From: Bacteroidales bacterium UBA1725
Lineage (GTDB): Bacteria > Bacteroidota > Bacteroidia > Bacteroidales > UBA932
DNA: 41,306 nt
Direction of reading: 5' to 3'
NCBI GenBank assembly: GCA_002315815.1
Contig: DCIN01000060.1
Span: 3,391 to 44,696, forward strand
In this document: positions 16,479-24,356 of the stretch, in pieces
Layout: the number at the start of each line of letters is the position of its first letter
How positions within the stretch are numbered: the stretch's first letter is position 1
The notes under the pieces: generated by a model
The model's input: the letters and a program-made list of their open reading frames with translations, nothing else
Databases searched by the model: none
Told to the model about the DNA's origin: nothing
Program-made: the position numbers and the translations under genes

Positions 16479-17957
16479 CTAATATGAGATTGCAAATACG
16501 ACCCTTCTGTGTGAAGGCTTGCCGGAGAATATGTCGCTGCCTTCCTCCTCGCATACGCAACTGTCGATGGGAATGCATCTGATGGTCGCCTTTGTGGCAT
16601 CCTTGATGGCCTGTTCCGTCTCCACGGTGCCGTCCCAGTGACAGAGAAGGAACTTTCCTGTCTGAATCTTCTCCTTGAATTCCTCCCAGCTGTCGCATTT
16701 CTCTATGCGGGACTCGCGGAAGGCAAGGGCCTTGTCATAGATGCTCTTCTGAATGTCGTCCAGAAGTGTGTGAATGTAGGAGGCTATGCCGTCCAGAGAT
16801 ACCGTTTCCTTGGTGAGAGTGTCGCGTCGTGCCACTTCCACGGTTCCGGAGGCAAGGTCTCTTGCTCCCATCGCAAGACGGACTGGAACTCCCTTGAGTT
16901 CCCACTCGGCGAATTTGAATCCCGGACGCAGCGTGTCCCTGTCATCAATCTCAACGCTGTGACCCAGAGCTTCGAGTTCCTTTCTGATTCCCTCAAGACC
17001 GGCAAGCGTAGCGGTGCGTTCCTCGTCCGTCTTGTAAATGGGAACCATTACTATCTGGATGGGCGCGAGCTTCGGAGGAAGGACGAGTCCGTTGTCGTCT
17101 CCGTGTGCCATTATCAGCGCTCCCATCAGACGGGTGCTGACACCCCAGGATGTAGCCCATACATATTCTTCCTTACCGTCCTTGTTGGCGAACTTGACAT
17201 CGAAGGATTTGGCGAAGTTCTGTCCAAGAAAATGCGACGTTCCGGCCTGAAGAGCTTTTCCGTCCTGCATCATCGCCTCTATGGTCAGAGTGTCAAGTGC
17301 GCCGGCAAAACGCTCGTTGGGGCTTTTGTGTCCCATTATCACAGGGAGTGCCATTATTTCTCTTGCGAATTCGGCATAGACTCTGACCATTCTGTTGGCC
17401 TCAGCCTCAGCCTCAAGGGCAGTGGCGTGGGCTGTGTGGCCCTCCTGCCAGAGGAATTCGGCGGTTCTGAGGAAGAGCCTGGTGCGCATTTCCCAACGGA
17501 CAACGTTGCACCACTGGTTACAGAGTATGGGAAGATCACGCCAGGACTTTATCCAATTCTTGTATGTGCTCCAGATTATGGTCTCTGAGGTGGGGCGTAC
17601 GATGAGTTCTTCCTCCAGCTTGGCATCCGGATCAACCACCACTCCGTTGCCGTCAGGACTGTTCATCAGCCTGTGGTGCGTTACAACTGCACACTCTTTT
17701 GCGAATCCTGCCACGTGCTCGGCCTCGCGGCTGAAGAATGACTTGGGTATGAACAGAGGGAAATATGCGTTCCGTACCCCTGTCTCCTTGAACATCTTGT
17801 CCAGAATGGATTGCATCTTCTCCCAGATGGCGTATCCGTAAGGTTTGATGACCATACAGCCCCTCACTGCCGACTGTTCGGCAAGGTCTGCCTTCAGAGC
17901 GAGGTCATTGTACCACTGTGAATAATTGTCCGAACGTCTGGTGACTTCTTTTGCCAT
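16479..17957 (-). CDS. proS: Prolyl-tRNA synthetase, archaeal/eukaryotic-type (type 3)
   Basis: A 492-residue class II aminoacyl-tRNA synthetase that charges tRNA-Pro. Motif 2 (RWEMRTRLFLRTAEFLWQEG, about 155-174) and VRPTSETIIW before it are clear, followed by the anticodon-binding domain and a short C-terminal domain ending FAISY, as in type 3 enzymes. There is no editing INS domain between motifs 2 and 3, as expected for this type. The start at 17957 gives MAKEVTRRSDNYSQWY, the usual N terminus. It has an exact -7 box at 18036-18043 and a leader of about 70 nt that begins with a perfect palindrome. Confidence 0.95.
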   Translation of the reverse strand: MAKEVTRRSDNYSQWYNDLALKADLAEQSAVRGCMVIKPYGYAIWEKMQSILDKMFKETGVRNAYFPLFIPKSFFSREAEHVAGFAKECAVVTHHRLMNSPDGNGVVVDPDAKLEEELIVRPTSETIIWSTYKNWIKSWRDLPILCNQWCNVVRWEMRTRLFLRTAEFLWQEGHTAHATALEAEAEANRMVRVYAEFAREIMALPVIMGHKSPNERFAGALDTLTIEAMMQDGKALQAGTSHFLGQNFAKSFDVKFANKDGKEEYVWATSWGVSTRLMGALIMAHGDDNGLVLPPKLAPIQIVMVPIYKTDEERTATLAGLEGIRKELEALGHSVEIDDRDTLRPGFKFAEWELKGVPVRLAMGARDLASGTVEVARRDTLTKETVSLDGIASYIHTLLDDIQKSIYDKALAFRESRIEKCDSWEEFKEKIQTGKFLLCHWDGTVETEQAIKDATKATIRCIPIDSCVCEEEGSDIFSGKPSHRRVVFAISY

Positions 17958-18012
17958 AATCTTTTTGTTATTCTGCTTTTTTTTTTGAAATTTGCAAGTA
18001 ATATACGCTTAA

Positions 18013-18029
18013 TTGTACGTGCCGTACAA
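18013..18029. repeat. Palindrome at the 5' end of the proS transcript
   Basis: TTGTACG (18013-18019) and CGTACAA (18023-18029) form a perfect inverted repeat around TGC, and a third copy CGTACAA lies at 18032-18038, overlapping the proS -7 box. The predicted proS start point is about 18030-18032, so the palindrome is either an operator at +2 to +18 or a hairpin at the mRNA 5' end. Confidence 0.6.
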
Positions 18030-18035
18030 GGCGTA

Positions 18036-18043
18036 CAAAGATA
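18036..18043 (-). promoter_or_regulatory. -7 box of proS
   Basis: The minus strand reads TATCTTTG, an exact TAnnTTTG match. The leader from here to the ATG at 17957 is about 70 nt and contains a palindrome and, on the plus strand, a run of ten T (17977-17986). Confidence 0.55.
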
Positions 18044-18071
18044 CAAACTTTTATGGAAAGGAGATAATGAT

Positions 18072-19178
18072 ATGAAAAGGAGCAATCTCTTGATTATGTC
18101 GCTCATTCTGACTATCACATCCTGTGGGACCCTCTCTGATTTCTCCTCTCAGACATTTCAGAACGGTGTGTATGCGACATATTCCCCCGCTTCCCGGAGT
18201 GTAAGGCTTTACACTGAGGAGGATTTTGCTTATCTGGCTTCTGTCAAGTCTTTGTGGCAGGATAAAGATACCCTCAAAATCAATCTGAACCAAGTATCAG
18301 TAACCACCACCAATCACTTTGGATATTGGCCGATGTTCGGATTGGCGGTCTATGATTGGGGTTGGAACTGGGGTTGGAATCCCTATTGGTATGATCCGTT
18401 TTATCCCTGGTACAGTCCGTATCGCCCCTGGGGCCCTTACTATCCGTATGGTCCCTATTATCCTTATGTCCCATACTATCCATACGGTCCTTATCATCCT
18501 TATGGCCCTTATCATCCGGGAATCGGCTACTATTATACATCAACCACCAGACCGTTGAGCCTCGGAACAGGAGGAAATCTCCCTGCGTCCAGAACCGTGC
18601 GTCCCGGTTCCGGAGCGAATGTGCGTCCAGGTTCCGGGTCTGCTGTCCGTTCGGGCTCCGGAGCAAATGTCCGTTCCTCCTCTGGATCGACTGTCCGCTC
18701 TTCTTCGGGAGCACGCACAGGCTTCAGCACAGGGTATTATTCCACCGGGTCATCATCGTCCAGAACAGGGAGCAGCCGTTCTTCGGGTCAGATACGATAC
18801 AGCGATCCTTCAGGCAGCAGTAGAGCTTCGGGCAATACGAGAACTTATGGCAATACCGGAACATCCTATTCCAGAGGCAATTCCTATTCCGGGAGTTCTT
18901 CATACAACAGCCGCAGTTCCTCTGCTTCCTCATCATCATCCTCATCATACACACGCCAGAGTTCTTCGTCCAGTTCTTCATCCAGTTCTTCGTCGAGGTC
19001 CTACTCTTCGGGATCATATTCTTCCGGCAATTCTTCAAACACTCGAAGCTACGGCGGTGGCGGCGGATACAGTGGTGGCGGCGGATACAGTGGTGGCGGC
19101 GGCTATAGTGGTGGCGGCGGCGCTTCCCGCGGCGGTGGCGGCGGATACAGTGGTGGTGGCGGCGGAGCCCGCAGGTAA
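18072..19178 (+). CDS. Low-complexity surface lipoprotein, Tyr/Pro-, Ser- and Gly-rich
   Basis: A 368-residue predicted lipoprotein. The ATG at 18072 starts a signal sequence ending in the lipobox ITSC, with Cys18 as lipidation site; an earlier in-frame start at 17985 lies before the signal and is rejected. A short globular part (20-110) is followed by a YPYGPYYPY repeat (about 118-155), a SGSTVRSSSG-type Ser-rich zone, a long Ser tract, and a C-terminal GGGGYS repeat (about 328-366). These look like an extended cell-envelope polymer rather than an enzyme. I do not recognise a function. It precedes a FadL-like porin by 29 bases and may be co-transcribed with it. Confidence 0.7.
   Translation: MKRSNLLIMSLILTITSCGTLSDFSSQTFQNGVYATYSPASRSVRLYTEEDFAYLASVKSLWQDKDTLKINLNQVSVTTTNHFGYWPMFGLAVYDWGWNWGWNPYWYDPFYPWYSPYRPWGPYYPYGPYYPYVPYYPYGPYHPYGPYHPGIGYYYTSTTRPLSLGTGGNLPASRTVRPGSGANVRPGSGSAVRSGSGANVRSSSGSTVRSSSGARTGFSTGYYSTGSSSSRTGSSRSSGQIRYSDPSGSSRASGNTRTYGNTGTSYSRGNSYSGSSSYNSRSSSASSSSSSSYTRQSSSSSSSSSSSSRSYSSGSYSSGNSSNTRSYGGGGGYSGGGGYSGGGGYSGGGGASRGGGGGYSGGGGGARR
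18430..18516. repeat. Tandem repeat encoding (Y/H)(Y/H)PYGP units
   Basis: Imperfect repeats of CCTTATCATCCTTATGG-like units inside the lipoprotein gene encode alternating Tyr-Pro-Tyr-Gly-Pro. Codons vary between copies, so the protein pattern is better conserved than the DNA. Confidence 0.65.
19056..19168. repeat. 18-bp tandem repeat encoding GGGGYS
   Basis: GGTGGCGGCGGATACAGT occurs at 19056-19073, 19074-19091 and, with two changes, 19092-19109, and again at 19133-19150 after an insert. Near-identical DNA copies suggest recent expansion and likely length variation between strains. Confidence 0.75.
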
Positions 19179-19207
19179 AACAGTCATTTCCTGATACTTA
19201 ATGAATT

Positions 19208-20929
19208 ATGAAAAAAACGATTTCAATTCTTTTATTCTTTTTGACCGCCGTGTTGCTGTCCGCACAGAATCAAGCTCCTGTGTCGATGATGTACGATGGC
19301 ATCAATAACAGTTCCGCCAACCTTTACGGCACGGCCCGCTCAGTTTCAATGGGCAATGCTATGACGGCCGTGGGCGGAGATCTCGGATCCATAGCTGTGA
19401 ATCCGGCGGGAGGGGCTGTTTCCAAGTACGCACAGTTCGCAATCACTCCGTCCTTGAGCATATCTTCAGTTTCGTCATCATTCTCGCCGGAAGGAGAGCT
19501 TTCATACGGTCCGTCTTCCACTCAGACCAATACCAGATTCATTCTTCCTTCTGTCGGAGTGTCGCTCGGGATGGATACAGGCAATGAAGTTGGTGCCCGT
19601 TCTTTCAGTTTTGCTTTTCTGCTGGTGCAGACCCGCGAATTCAATACCGGTTTCATTTCCTCCGGACTCAACTCCAACACTTCACTTCTTTCTGAGTTCG
19701 GAAAATCAGCCTCCGGTCTTACCCATTCCCAGCTCAACTCCTATGACTCCGACGCTTCCTGGGATCTTGTGTGCGGCTACAGGGGCAGACTGTTTGGCGG
19801 ATTGGGAGATAATGAATATGCCGGCAACAGTGCCGCTTTCAAAAATGGAATCTATGTCATTCCCGCCGCCCTCCTGCAGACTGCGTCAAGTACGGAGACA
19901 GGATACAAGAAAGATTTGCTCTTCAATATCTCGACGGATATTTCCGGTGTGCTTTTTCTGGGTGCAAGTGTCGGAATTCCTTATTTGTACCGTTCGTTGC
20001 AGCAATCCTATTATGAAACTCCGAACGGATCATATACAGATTTCTGCATCAAGTTGCCCGACAAGGACGGAAATATGACCGAAACATATTTCACAGGTGG
20101 GCGCTATTCCTTCGGCCAGAACACGAGAATGAGGGGAATCTACGGCAAGGTAGGAGCTATATATCTTCCCTGCAGGAACCTGAGAATCGGCGCAGCGATT
20201 CAGACACCGGTCGCCTGCACCTTCACGGAGGACTATTCTTATTCGGCATCAAGTACCTATGAGGCATCTTCGTGCAACGCCAGTGCGAATTCTCCCGTTG
20301 ACTCCTGGACATACAGGATGACATCTCCCTGGTCCTTCAACGTAGGACTGGCATATACTTTTGGGGAACGGGGCCTATTGAGCGCAGACTATGAATTTAT
20401 GGACTACAAGTCTATGAAATTCAGTGTATTAGGTACACCCTCCGACTATTTTTACAATCTCAACAGAACAATTAAGGAATATTGCGGGATATCCCATTCG
20501 GTCAGGGTGGGTGCAGAATACAGAATCACTTCCACCCTCACTGCGAGGGCCGGTTTCTCGATGATTACGTCTCCCGAGAGAATCAGATATGACAAGTTTT
20601 CTCCAGGAACTGTTATAAGTGCGGCCGATTACTGCAGCAATATCAACTCTTTTCTCCAAGGACTCGGGTCATCAAAAATGGCAAAGGACATAAACTATGC
20701 TTATTCTCTTGGTTTCGGCTATTCTTCACCGGGTTCGTTCTTTGTCGATGCGGCGGTCAGGCTCAACAGCTATCCTGTTTCGTTGTATATGCCTTATTAT
20801 GACTATGATCATTATTCTTCCGACTGTGTTTATCACCGGGTTGGTACACTGACGGAGCAACTTTCACCCAGAATACGCAATAACAGGCGTCTTTTCGACG
20901 TGATGCTTACACTTGGCTGGCGCTTTTGA
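19208..20929 (+). CDS. FadL/OmpP1/TodX-family outer-membrane transporter
   Basis: A 573-residue outer-membrane beta-barrel of the FadL/OmpP1 group, which moves hydrophobic compounds across the outer membrane. Signal peptide 1-20 is followed by the family's N-terminal pattern: ARSVSMGNAMTAVGGD, then a NPAGG turn near 63, which in FadL lies in the hatch region. The rest is a series of aromatic-edged strands ending in MLTLGWRF, a terminal-Phe signature for barrel assembly. Its stop codon overlaps the lpxD start, placing it at the head of the lipid A genes. The ligand is unknown; Bacteroidetes members are often annotated as hemin receptors or aromatic transporters without proof. Confidence 0.82.
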   Translation: MKKTISILLFFLTAVLLSAQNQAPVSMMYDGINNSSANLYGTARSVSMGNAMTAVGGDLGSIAVNPAGGAVSKYAQFAITPSLSISSVSSSFSPEGELSYGPSSTQTNTRFILPSVGVSLGMDTGNEVGARSFSFAFLLVQTREFNTGFISSGLNSNTSLLSEFGKSASGLTHSQLNSYDSDASWDLVCGYRGRLFGGLGDNEYAGNSAAFKNGIYVIPAALLQTASSTETGYKKDLLFNISTDISGVLFLGASVGIPYLYRSLQQSYYETPNGSYTDFCIKLPDKDGNMTETYFTGGRYSFGQNTRMRGIYGKVGAIYLPCRNLRIGAAIQTPVACTFTEDYSYSASSTYEASSCNASANSPVDSWTYRMTSPWSFNVGLAYTFGERGLLSADYEFMDYKSMKFSVLGTPSDYFYNLNRTIKEYCGISHSVRVGAEYRITSTLTARAGFSMITSPERIRYDKFSPGTVISAADYCSNINSFLQGLGSSKMAKDINYAYSLGFGYSSPGSFFVDAAVRLNSYPVSLYMPYYDYDHYSSDCVYHRVGTLTEQLSPRIRNNRRLFDVMLTLGWRF

Positions 20930-21921
20930 TGATGAAACTTACTGCAAGGCAATTGGCTGATGCCCTTCACGGTACAGTGGAAGGCAATCCCGATGTGGAG
21001 GTGACAGGTTTTGCGAAGATTGAGCACGGAAAACCCGGAATGCTCAGTTTTTATGCGAATCCGAAATATGAACAGTACGCTTATTCCAGCAAATCCTCCG
21101 TGTTGTTGGTCAACAACGATTTCCAGCCCAAACAGGCTATGGAAATCACACTGGTAAGAGTGGAGAATGCCTACAAGGCTCTGGCTGACCTGCTCAAATA
21201 CGTCACTGAGACAGAAAGGTCCTACGTGCGGCACCGCAGTGTTTTCAGCCGTGTGGCGTTCAGTGCCAGACTCGGCCGCAAGGTGTGGGTCGGTGATTTC
21301 GTCAAGATAGGCCGCAAGACTGTTGTGGGGGAATGTACCAGAATCTGCGACAATGTCACCATTGGTGAAAATGTCAGGATAGGTCATCACTGCATCATCT
21401 ATCCGGGAGTCAGCATATTTCCGGGAACTGTCATCGGAGACCGTGTCATTCTGCACTCCGGCTGCGTTATCGGTGATGACGGATTCGGCAACGCCAAACG
21501 GCCTGATGGAAGTTGGGAGAAGATAGAACATATAGGCAATGTGGTGATAGGCAACGATGTGGAGGTTGGTTCCAATACCACTATAGACAAAGCTCCTATG
21601 GAATCCACGGTAATTGCCAACGGAGTCCGCATAGACAATCTCTGCCAGATTGCTCACAATGTCGTTGTCGGAGAGAATACTGCAATGGCTGCACAGACAG
21701 GAATCGCCGGTTCGTCCGTGATAGGAAAGAACTGTCTGCTTGCAGGTCAGGTTGGCGTGGTTGGTCACGTGAAGATTGCCGACAACACCACCGTCGGAGC
21801 ACAGGCAGGCGTGATTGGGAACATCCGCAAACCGGGAGAAACCTATTTCGGCACTCCGGCCATACTTCATCGCAATTATCTGAAAAGTTACGCCAGGTTC
21901 AAGCAGTCCGGTGAGGAATAG
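20929..21921 (+). CDS. lpxD: UDP-3-O-(3-hydroxyacyl)glucosamine N-acyltransferase
   Basis: A 330-residue enzyme of lipid A synthesis that adds the second hydroxyacyl chain to UDP-glucosamine. The N-terminal uridine-binding domain (1-100) is followed by a left-handed beta-helix of hexapeptide repeats (about 105-300) and a short C-terminal helix. Catalytic His243 lies in QIAHNV. The frame could start at 20929 or 20932; either overlaps or abuts the porin stop (TGATGATG), so translation is coupled. It comes 36 bases before lpxC and, as in many Bacteroidetes, is followed by lpxC and lpxA. Confidence 0.94.
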   Translation: MMKLTARQLADALHGTVEGNPDVEVTGFAKIEHGKPGMLSFYANPKYEQYAYSSKSSVLLVNNDFQPKQAMEITLVRVENAYKALADLLKYVTETERSYVRHRSVFSRVAFSARLGRKVWVGDFVKIGRKTVVGECTRICDNVTIGENVRIGHHCIIYPGVSIFPGTVIGDRVILHSGCVIGDDGFGNAKRPDGSWEKIEHIGNVVIGNDVEVGSNTTIDKAPMESTVIANGVRIDNLCQIAHNVVVGENTAMAAQTGIAGSSVIGKNCLLAGQVGVVGHVKIADNTTVGAQAGVIGNIRKPGETYFGTPAILHRNYLKSYARFKQSGEE

Positions 21922-21941
21922 GAATAACGGTATTTTTTGCA

Positions 21942-21949
21942 TACCTTTG
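21942..21949 (+). promoter_or_regulatory. -7 box just upstream of lpxC
   Basis: TACCTTTG exactly matches TAnnTTTG and ends 8 nt before the lpxC ATG at 21958. A transcript from here would have a leader of only about 3-5 nt. It would give lpxC-lpxA-wbqC expression independent of the upstream genes. Confidence 0.5.
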
Positions 21950-21957
21950 CAAACTTG

Positions 21958-22863
21958 ATGAAACAGAGAACACTAAAATCAGAGTTTTCTTTCGAGGGCA
22001 AAGGATTGCATTCAGGCAAGTTGGCCCATATCACCCTGTGCCCTGCACCCGCAGGGACCGGGATACGTTTTCATAGAACAGATATCGGTTCCGAGGCCTT
22101 TGTGGATGCGGTGGCAGGCAATGTTTCTTCAACTGCACGCAGCACGACCATCAGCAACGGGAAGGTTTCCGTCAGCACAATAGAGCATCTTCTCTCTGCA
22201 TTTACCGGACTTGGCATAGACAACGCGATTGTCCGTGTCGATGCTCCTGAACTGCCAATACTTGACGGGAGCGCCATTGCTTTTGCAGAGGCCATATCCC
22301 GTGACGGATTCCGGGAACTGGATGCTGAGAGACAATGGATCGAATTGAAGGAGGAGATTCTTGTGGAGGACAAACCGAGCGGGGCATACATAAAACTCAT
22401 CCCGGCATCTGAACCATCGTTCGATCTCACTATAGACTTTAACTCCAGGGTGCTTGGAGTGCAGACCTTTCATTTCGATTTCAGCCTTGACTACGTTTCC
22501 GAAGTCGCGCCGTGCCGTACATTCTGCTTCCTCCACGAAATCCAGAGACTGCTCACTTTCGGGCTGGTCAAGGGCGGAGATATCGAGAATGCTATTATTG
22601 TTGTAGAAAAACCGGTGAGTGACCGACAGTTGCGTAATCTGGCCAAGACTTTTGGACAGCCTCTGGTCTCAGTTACTCCCCAGGGTTATCTGAGCAATCT
22701 GGAACTCCGCTTCCCGGACGAATGCTGCAGGCACAAGATGCTTGACCTTCTCGGTGACCTCAGACTGGCAGGAGGTTTTATCAAGGCCAAGGTCATTGCA
22801 TACAAGCCGGGTCACAGGCTCAATACCGTGACAACAAAGAAACTATTGGACAATTTGAAATAA
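21958..22863 (+). CDS. lpxC: UDP-3-O-acyl-N-acetylglucosamine deacetylase, single-domain form
   Basis: A 301-residue zinc deacetylase that commits UDP-GlcNAc to lipid A. Metal ligands His77 (STIEHLLSA), His259 and Asp263 (CRHKMLDLLGD) and the catalytic Glu76 and His286 (KPGHRLNT) are all present. The start at MKQRTLK matches the family N terminus. In most Bacteroidetes I know, LpxC is a fusion of about 460 residues carrying a C-terminal FabZ dehydratase; here the protein stops after the LpxC domain and its TAA overlaps the lpxA ATG, so FabZ is absent. The intact motifs argue against a truncated pseudogene. Confidence 0.94.
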   Translation: MKQRTLKSEFSFEGKGLHSGKLAHITLCPAPAGTGIRFHRTDIGSEAFVDAVAGNVSSTARSTTISNGKVSVSTIEHLLSAFTGLGIDNAIVRVDAPELPILDGSAIAFAEAISRDGFRELDAERQWIELKEEILVEDKPSGAYIKLIPASEPSFDLTIDFNSRVLGVQTFHFDFSLDYVSEVAPCRTFCFLHEIQRLLTFGLVKGGDIENAIIVVEKPVSDRQLRNLAKTFGQPLVSVTPQGYLSNLELRFPDECCRHKMLDLLGDLRLAGGFIKAKVIAYKPGHRLNTVTTKKLLDNLK

Positions 22864-23675
22864 TGGCTAAAATTCATCCTCTTGCAACCGTTCACCCGGG
22901 CGCGAAACTGGCAGACAGCGTGGAGGTGGGACCTTACGCTTTCATTGATGACAATGTGGAAATAGGAGAGGGATGCAGAATACTGCCTCACGCCACGATA
23001 TTTTCTTATGTAAGGATGGGTCGGGACTGTAATGTGTTCCCCGGAGCTGTTCTTGGTGCAATACCACAGGACCTCAAGTTCGACGGGGAGGTGACTTACG
23101 TGGAAATCGGTGACCGTGTGAACATTCGCGAATGTGCAACCATCAACAGAGGAACCAAGGCCAGCGGCAAAGGCGTGACCAAGATTGGAAGTGACACTCT
23201 GATAATGTCCTATGTACACGTTGCTCACGACTGTCACGTCGGCAACCATTGCATTCTTGTCAGCTATGTCGGCATAGCCGGAGAGACTGATGTGGATGAC
23301 TGGGCCATCATCGGAGGCGGTACAAAGGTTCACCAGTTCTCGCACATAGGCACTCACGCAATGGTTGGCGGCGGCACCGGAGTCAACAAGGACATTCCTC
23401 CGTATTCCCTTTGCGGAAGAGTTCCCATTGTATATGCCGGGGTGAACATCGTCGGCCTCAGACGCCGCGGATTCGATTCCGATGTCATCCGCAACATCAG
23501 GGACATATATGATATGATATATTATCAAGGTTACAATTTCTCCGATGCTATTGACAGAATCTCTGCGGGGTTCCAGGATTCAGAGGAGAAGAATATTATT
23601 CTGGATTTCATACGCAACTCCAAGCGCGGAATTGTTCGTGCCGGAGATGCACACGATAAGGGAGGAATAGAGTGA
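22863..23675 (+). CDS. lpxA: UDP-N-acetylglucosamine O-acyltransferase
   Basis: A 270-residue cytoplasmic enzyme for the first step of lipid A synthesis. It is a left-handed beta-helix of hexapeptide repeats (about 1-185) plus a helical C-terminal domain. The catalytic His122 lies in HVAHDCHVGN, matching His125 of the E. coli enzyme. The C terminus (after 250) is slightly longer than the usual 255-262 residues. Its ATG shares an A with the lpxC TAA, and its TGA overlaps the GTG start of the next gene, so the three are translationally coupled. Confidence 0.95.
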   Translation: MAKIHPLATVHPGAKLADSVEVGPYAFIDDNVEIGEGCRILPHATIFSYVRMGRDCNVFPGAVLGAIPQDLKFDGEVTYVEIGDRVNIRECATINRGTKASGKGVTKIGSDTLIMSYVHVAHDCHVGNHCILVSYVGIAGETDVDDWAIIGGGTKVHQFSHIGTHAMVGGGTGVNKDIPPYSLCGRVPIVYAGVNIVGLRRRGFDSDVIRNIRDIYDMIYYQGYNFSDAIDRISAGFQDSEEKNIILDFIRNSKRGIVRAGDAHDKGGIE

Positions 23676-24244
23676 TTCTAACCATAGCATATTTTCCCCC
23701 TGTCGAGTACTTCGCCATCCTGGCGAAGTACTCTTTGGTTTATCTGGACGCCTCAGAGCATTATCAGAAACAGTCATACAGGAACAGATGCACCATATTG
23801 TCCGAAAGCGGGCCGCTGGACCTGCGCTTTCCCATAGTGCACGACGGGACCAGATCCATAACAGAAGTGAAAGTTGATTATTCCACTCCCTGGCGCCGCC
23901 AGACTGAATATGCCATCGAGACAGCGTATTCCACATCGCCTTTTTTTGAGTATTACAGAGACGAACTGTTTGACATTCTGGACAGAGCCCCGGTTACTCT
24001 CTGGGAACTGGACAGCAGGATAATCGCTTTCTTCTGCCACAAGATAGGGATCCCCGTCCCTGCCCCGACCCCCGACGGCGTTCAGTTTGAAAAGCCTTTG
24101 GAAATACACCCGAAACATCCCTCAAACTGGCGGGGAAGAGAGTACTGGCAGGTTTTCGGGGACAGGTTCGGTTTTGTGCCCGGTCTGTCCGTGATGGATC
24201 TTCTTTTCAATGAAGGTCCGGAAAGCCTTTGCTATTTGAAATGA
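23672..24244 (+). CDS. WbqC-like family protein
   Basis: A 190-residue cytoplasmic protein of the WbqC-like family found in polysaccharide loci and commonly in Bacteroidetes. Features seen: an N-terminal strand LTIAYFPPVEYFAIL, YLDASEHYQKQSYRNRC, which is the conserved core, and a late FGFVPGLSVMDLLFNEGP segment close to the family signature. The start is the GTG at 23672, overlapping the lpxA stop; no better ATG lies in frame nearby. No catalytic mechanism is known for the family. Its overlap with lpxA suggests co-expression with lipid A synthesis. Its last bases contain the -33 box of the rimP promoter. Confidence 0.85.
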   Translation: MILTIAYFPPVEYFAILAKYSLVYLDASEHYQKQSYRNRCTILSESGPLDLRFPIVHDGTRSITEVKVDYSTPWRRQTEYAIETAYSTSPFFEYYRDELFDILDRAPVTLWELDSRIIAFFCHKIGIPVPAPTPDGVQFEKPLEIHPKHPSNWRGREYWQVFGDRFGFVPGLSVMDLLFNEGPESLCYLK

Positions 24245-24258
24245 TTTGATTATCTTTG
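24228..24258 (+). promoter_or_regulatory. Consensus promoter of the rimP-nusA-infB operon
   Basis: TTTG (24228-24231), a 19-nt spacer and TATCTTTG (24251-24258) match both Bacteroidetes promoter boxes exactly. The -33 box lies inside the end of the WbqC-like gene. Transcription should start at about 24262-24265, leaving a leader of about 93 nt before rimP. Confidence 0.7.
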
Positions 24259-24272
24259 CAGTTGTGAATATG

Positions 24273-24298
24273 ATGGAGGCCCGGATAAAGGCTTCCAT
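24273..24298 (+). promoter_or_regulatory. Leader hairpin upstream of rimP
   Basis: ATGGAGGC (24273-24280) pairs with GCTTCCAT (24291-24298), with one G-U pair, around a 10-nt loop. TTTT follows directly (24298-24301). It sits close to the predicted 5' end of the rimP-nusA-infB transcript and could be a weak attenuator or a feedback site for a translation or transcription factor. Confidence 0.35.
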
Positions 24299-24356
24299 TT
24301 TCACTTACTACTGCTCAATACCAAGTTTTTTTGAGATTCACTTTTTTCTACAGACA

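Noticed and set aside
16638..17588. 316-codon plus-strand open frame inside proS
   Set aside because: It is antisense to a clearly recognised prolyl-tRNA synthetase, with no domain visible.
20833..21942. 369-codon reverse-strand open frame opposite lpxD
   Set aside because: It is a shadow of the hexapeptide-repeat codon pattern of lpxD, without a signal or motif of its own.
24246..24356. N-terminal extension of RimP in the same frame
   Set aside because: The added residues do not resemble RimP, and the predicted transcription start lies inside the extension, so the ATG at 24357 is preferred.
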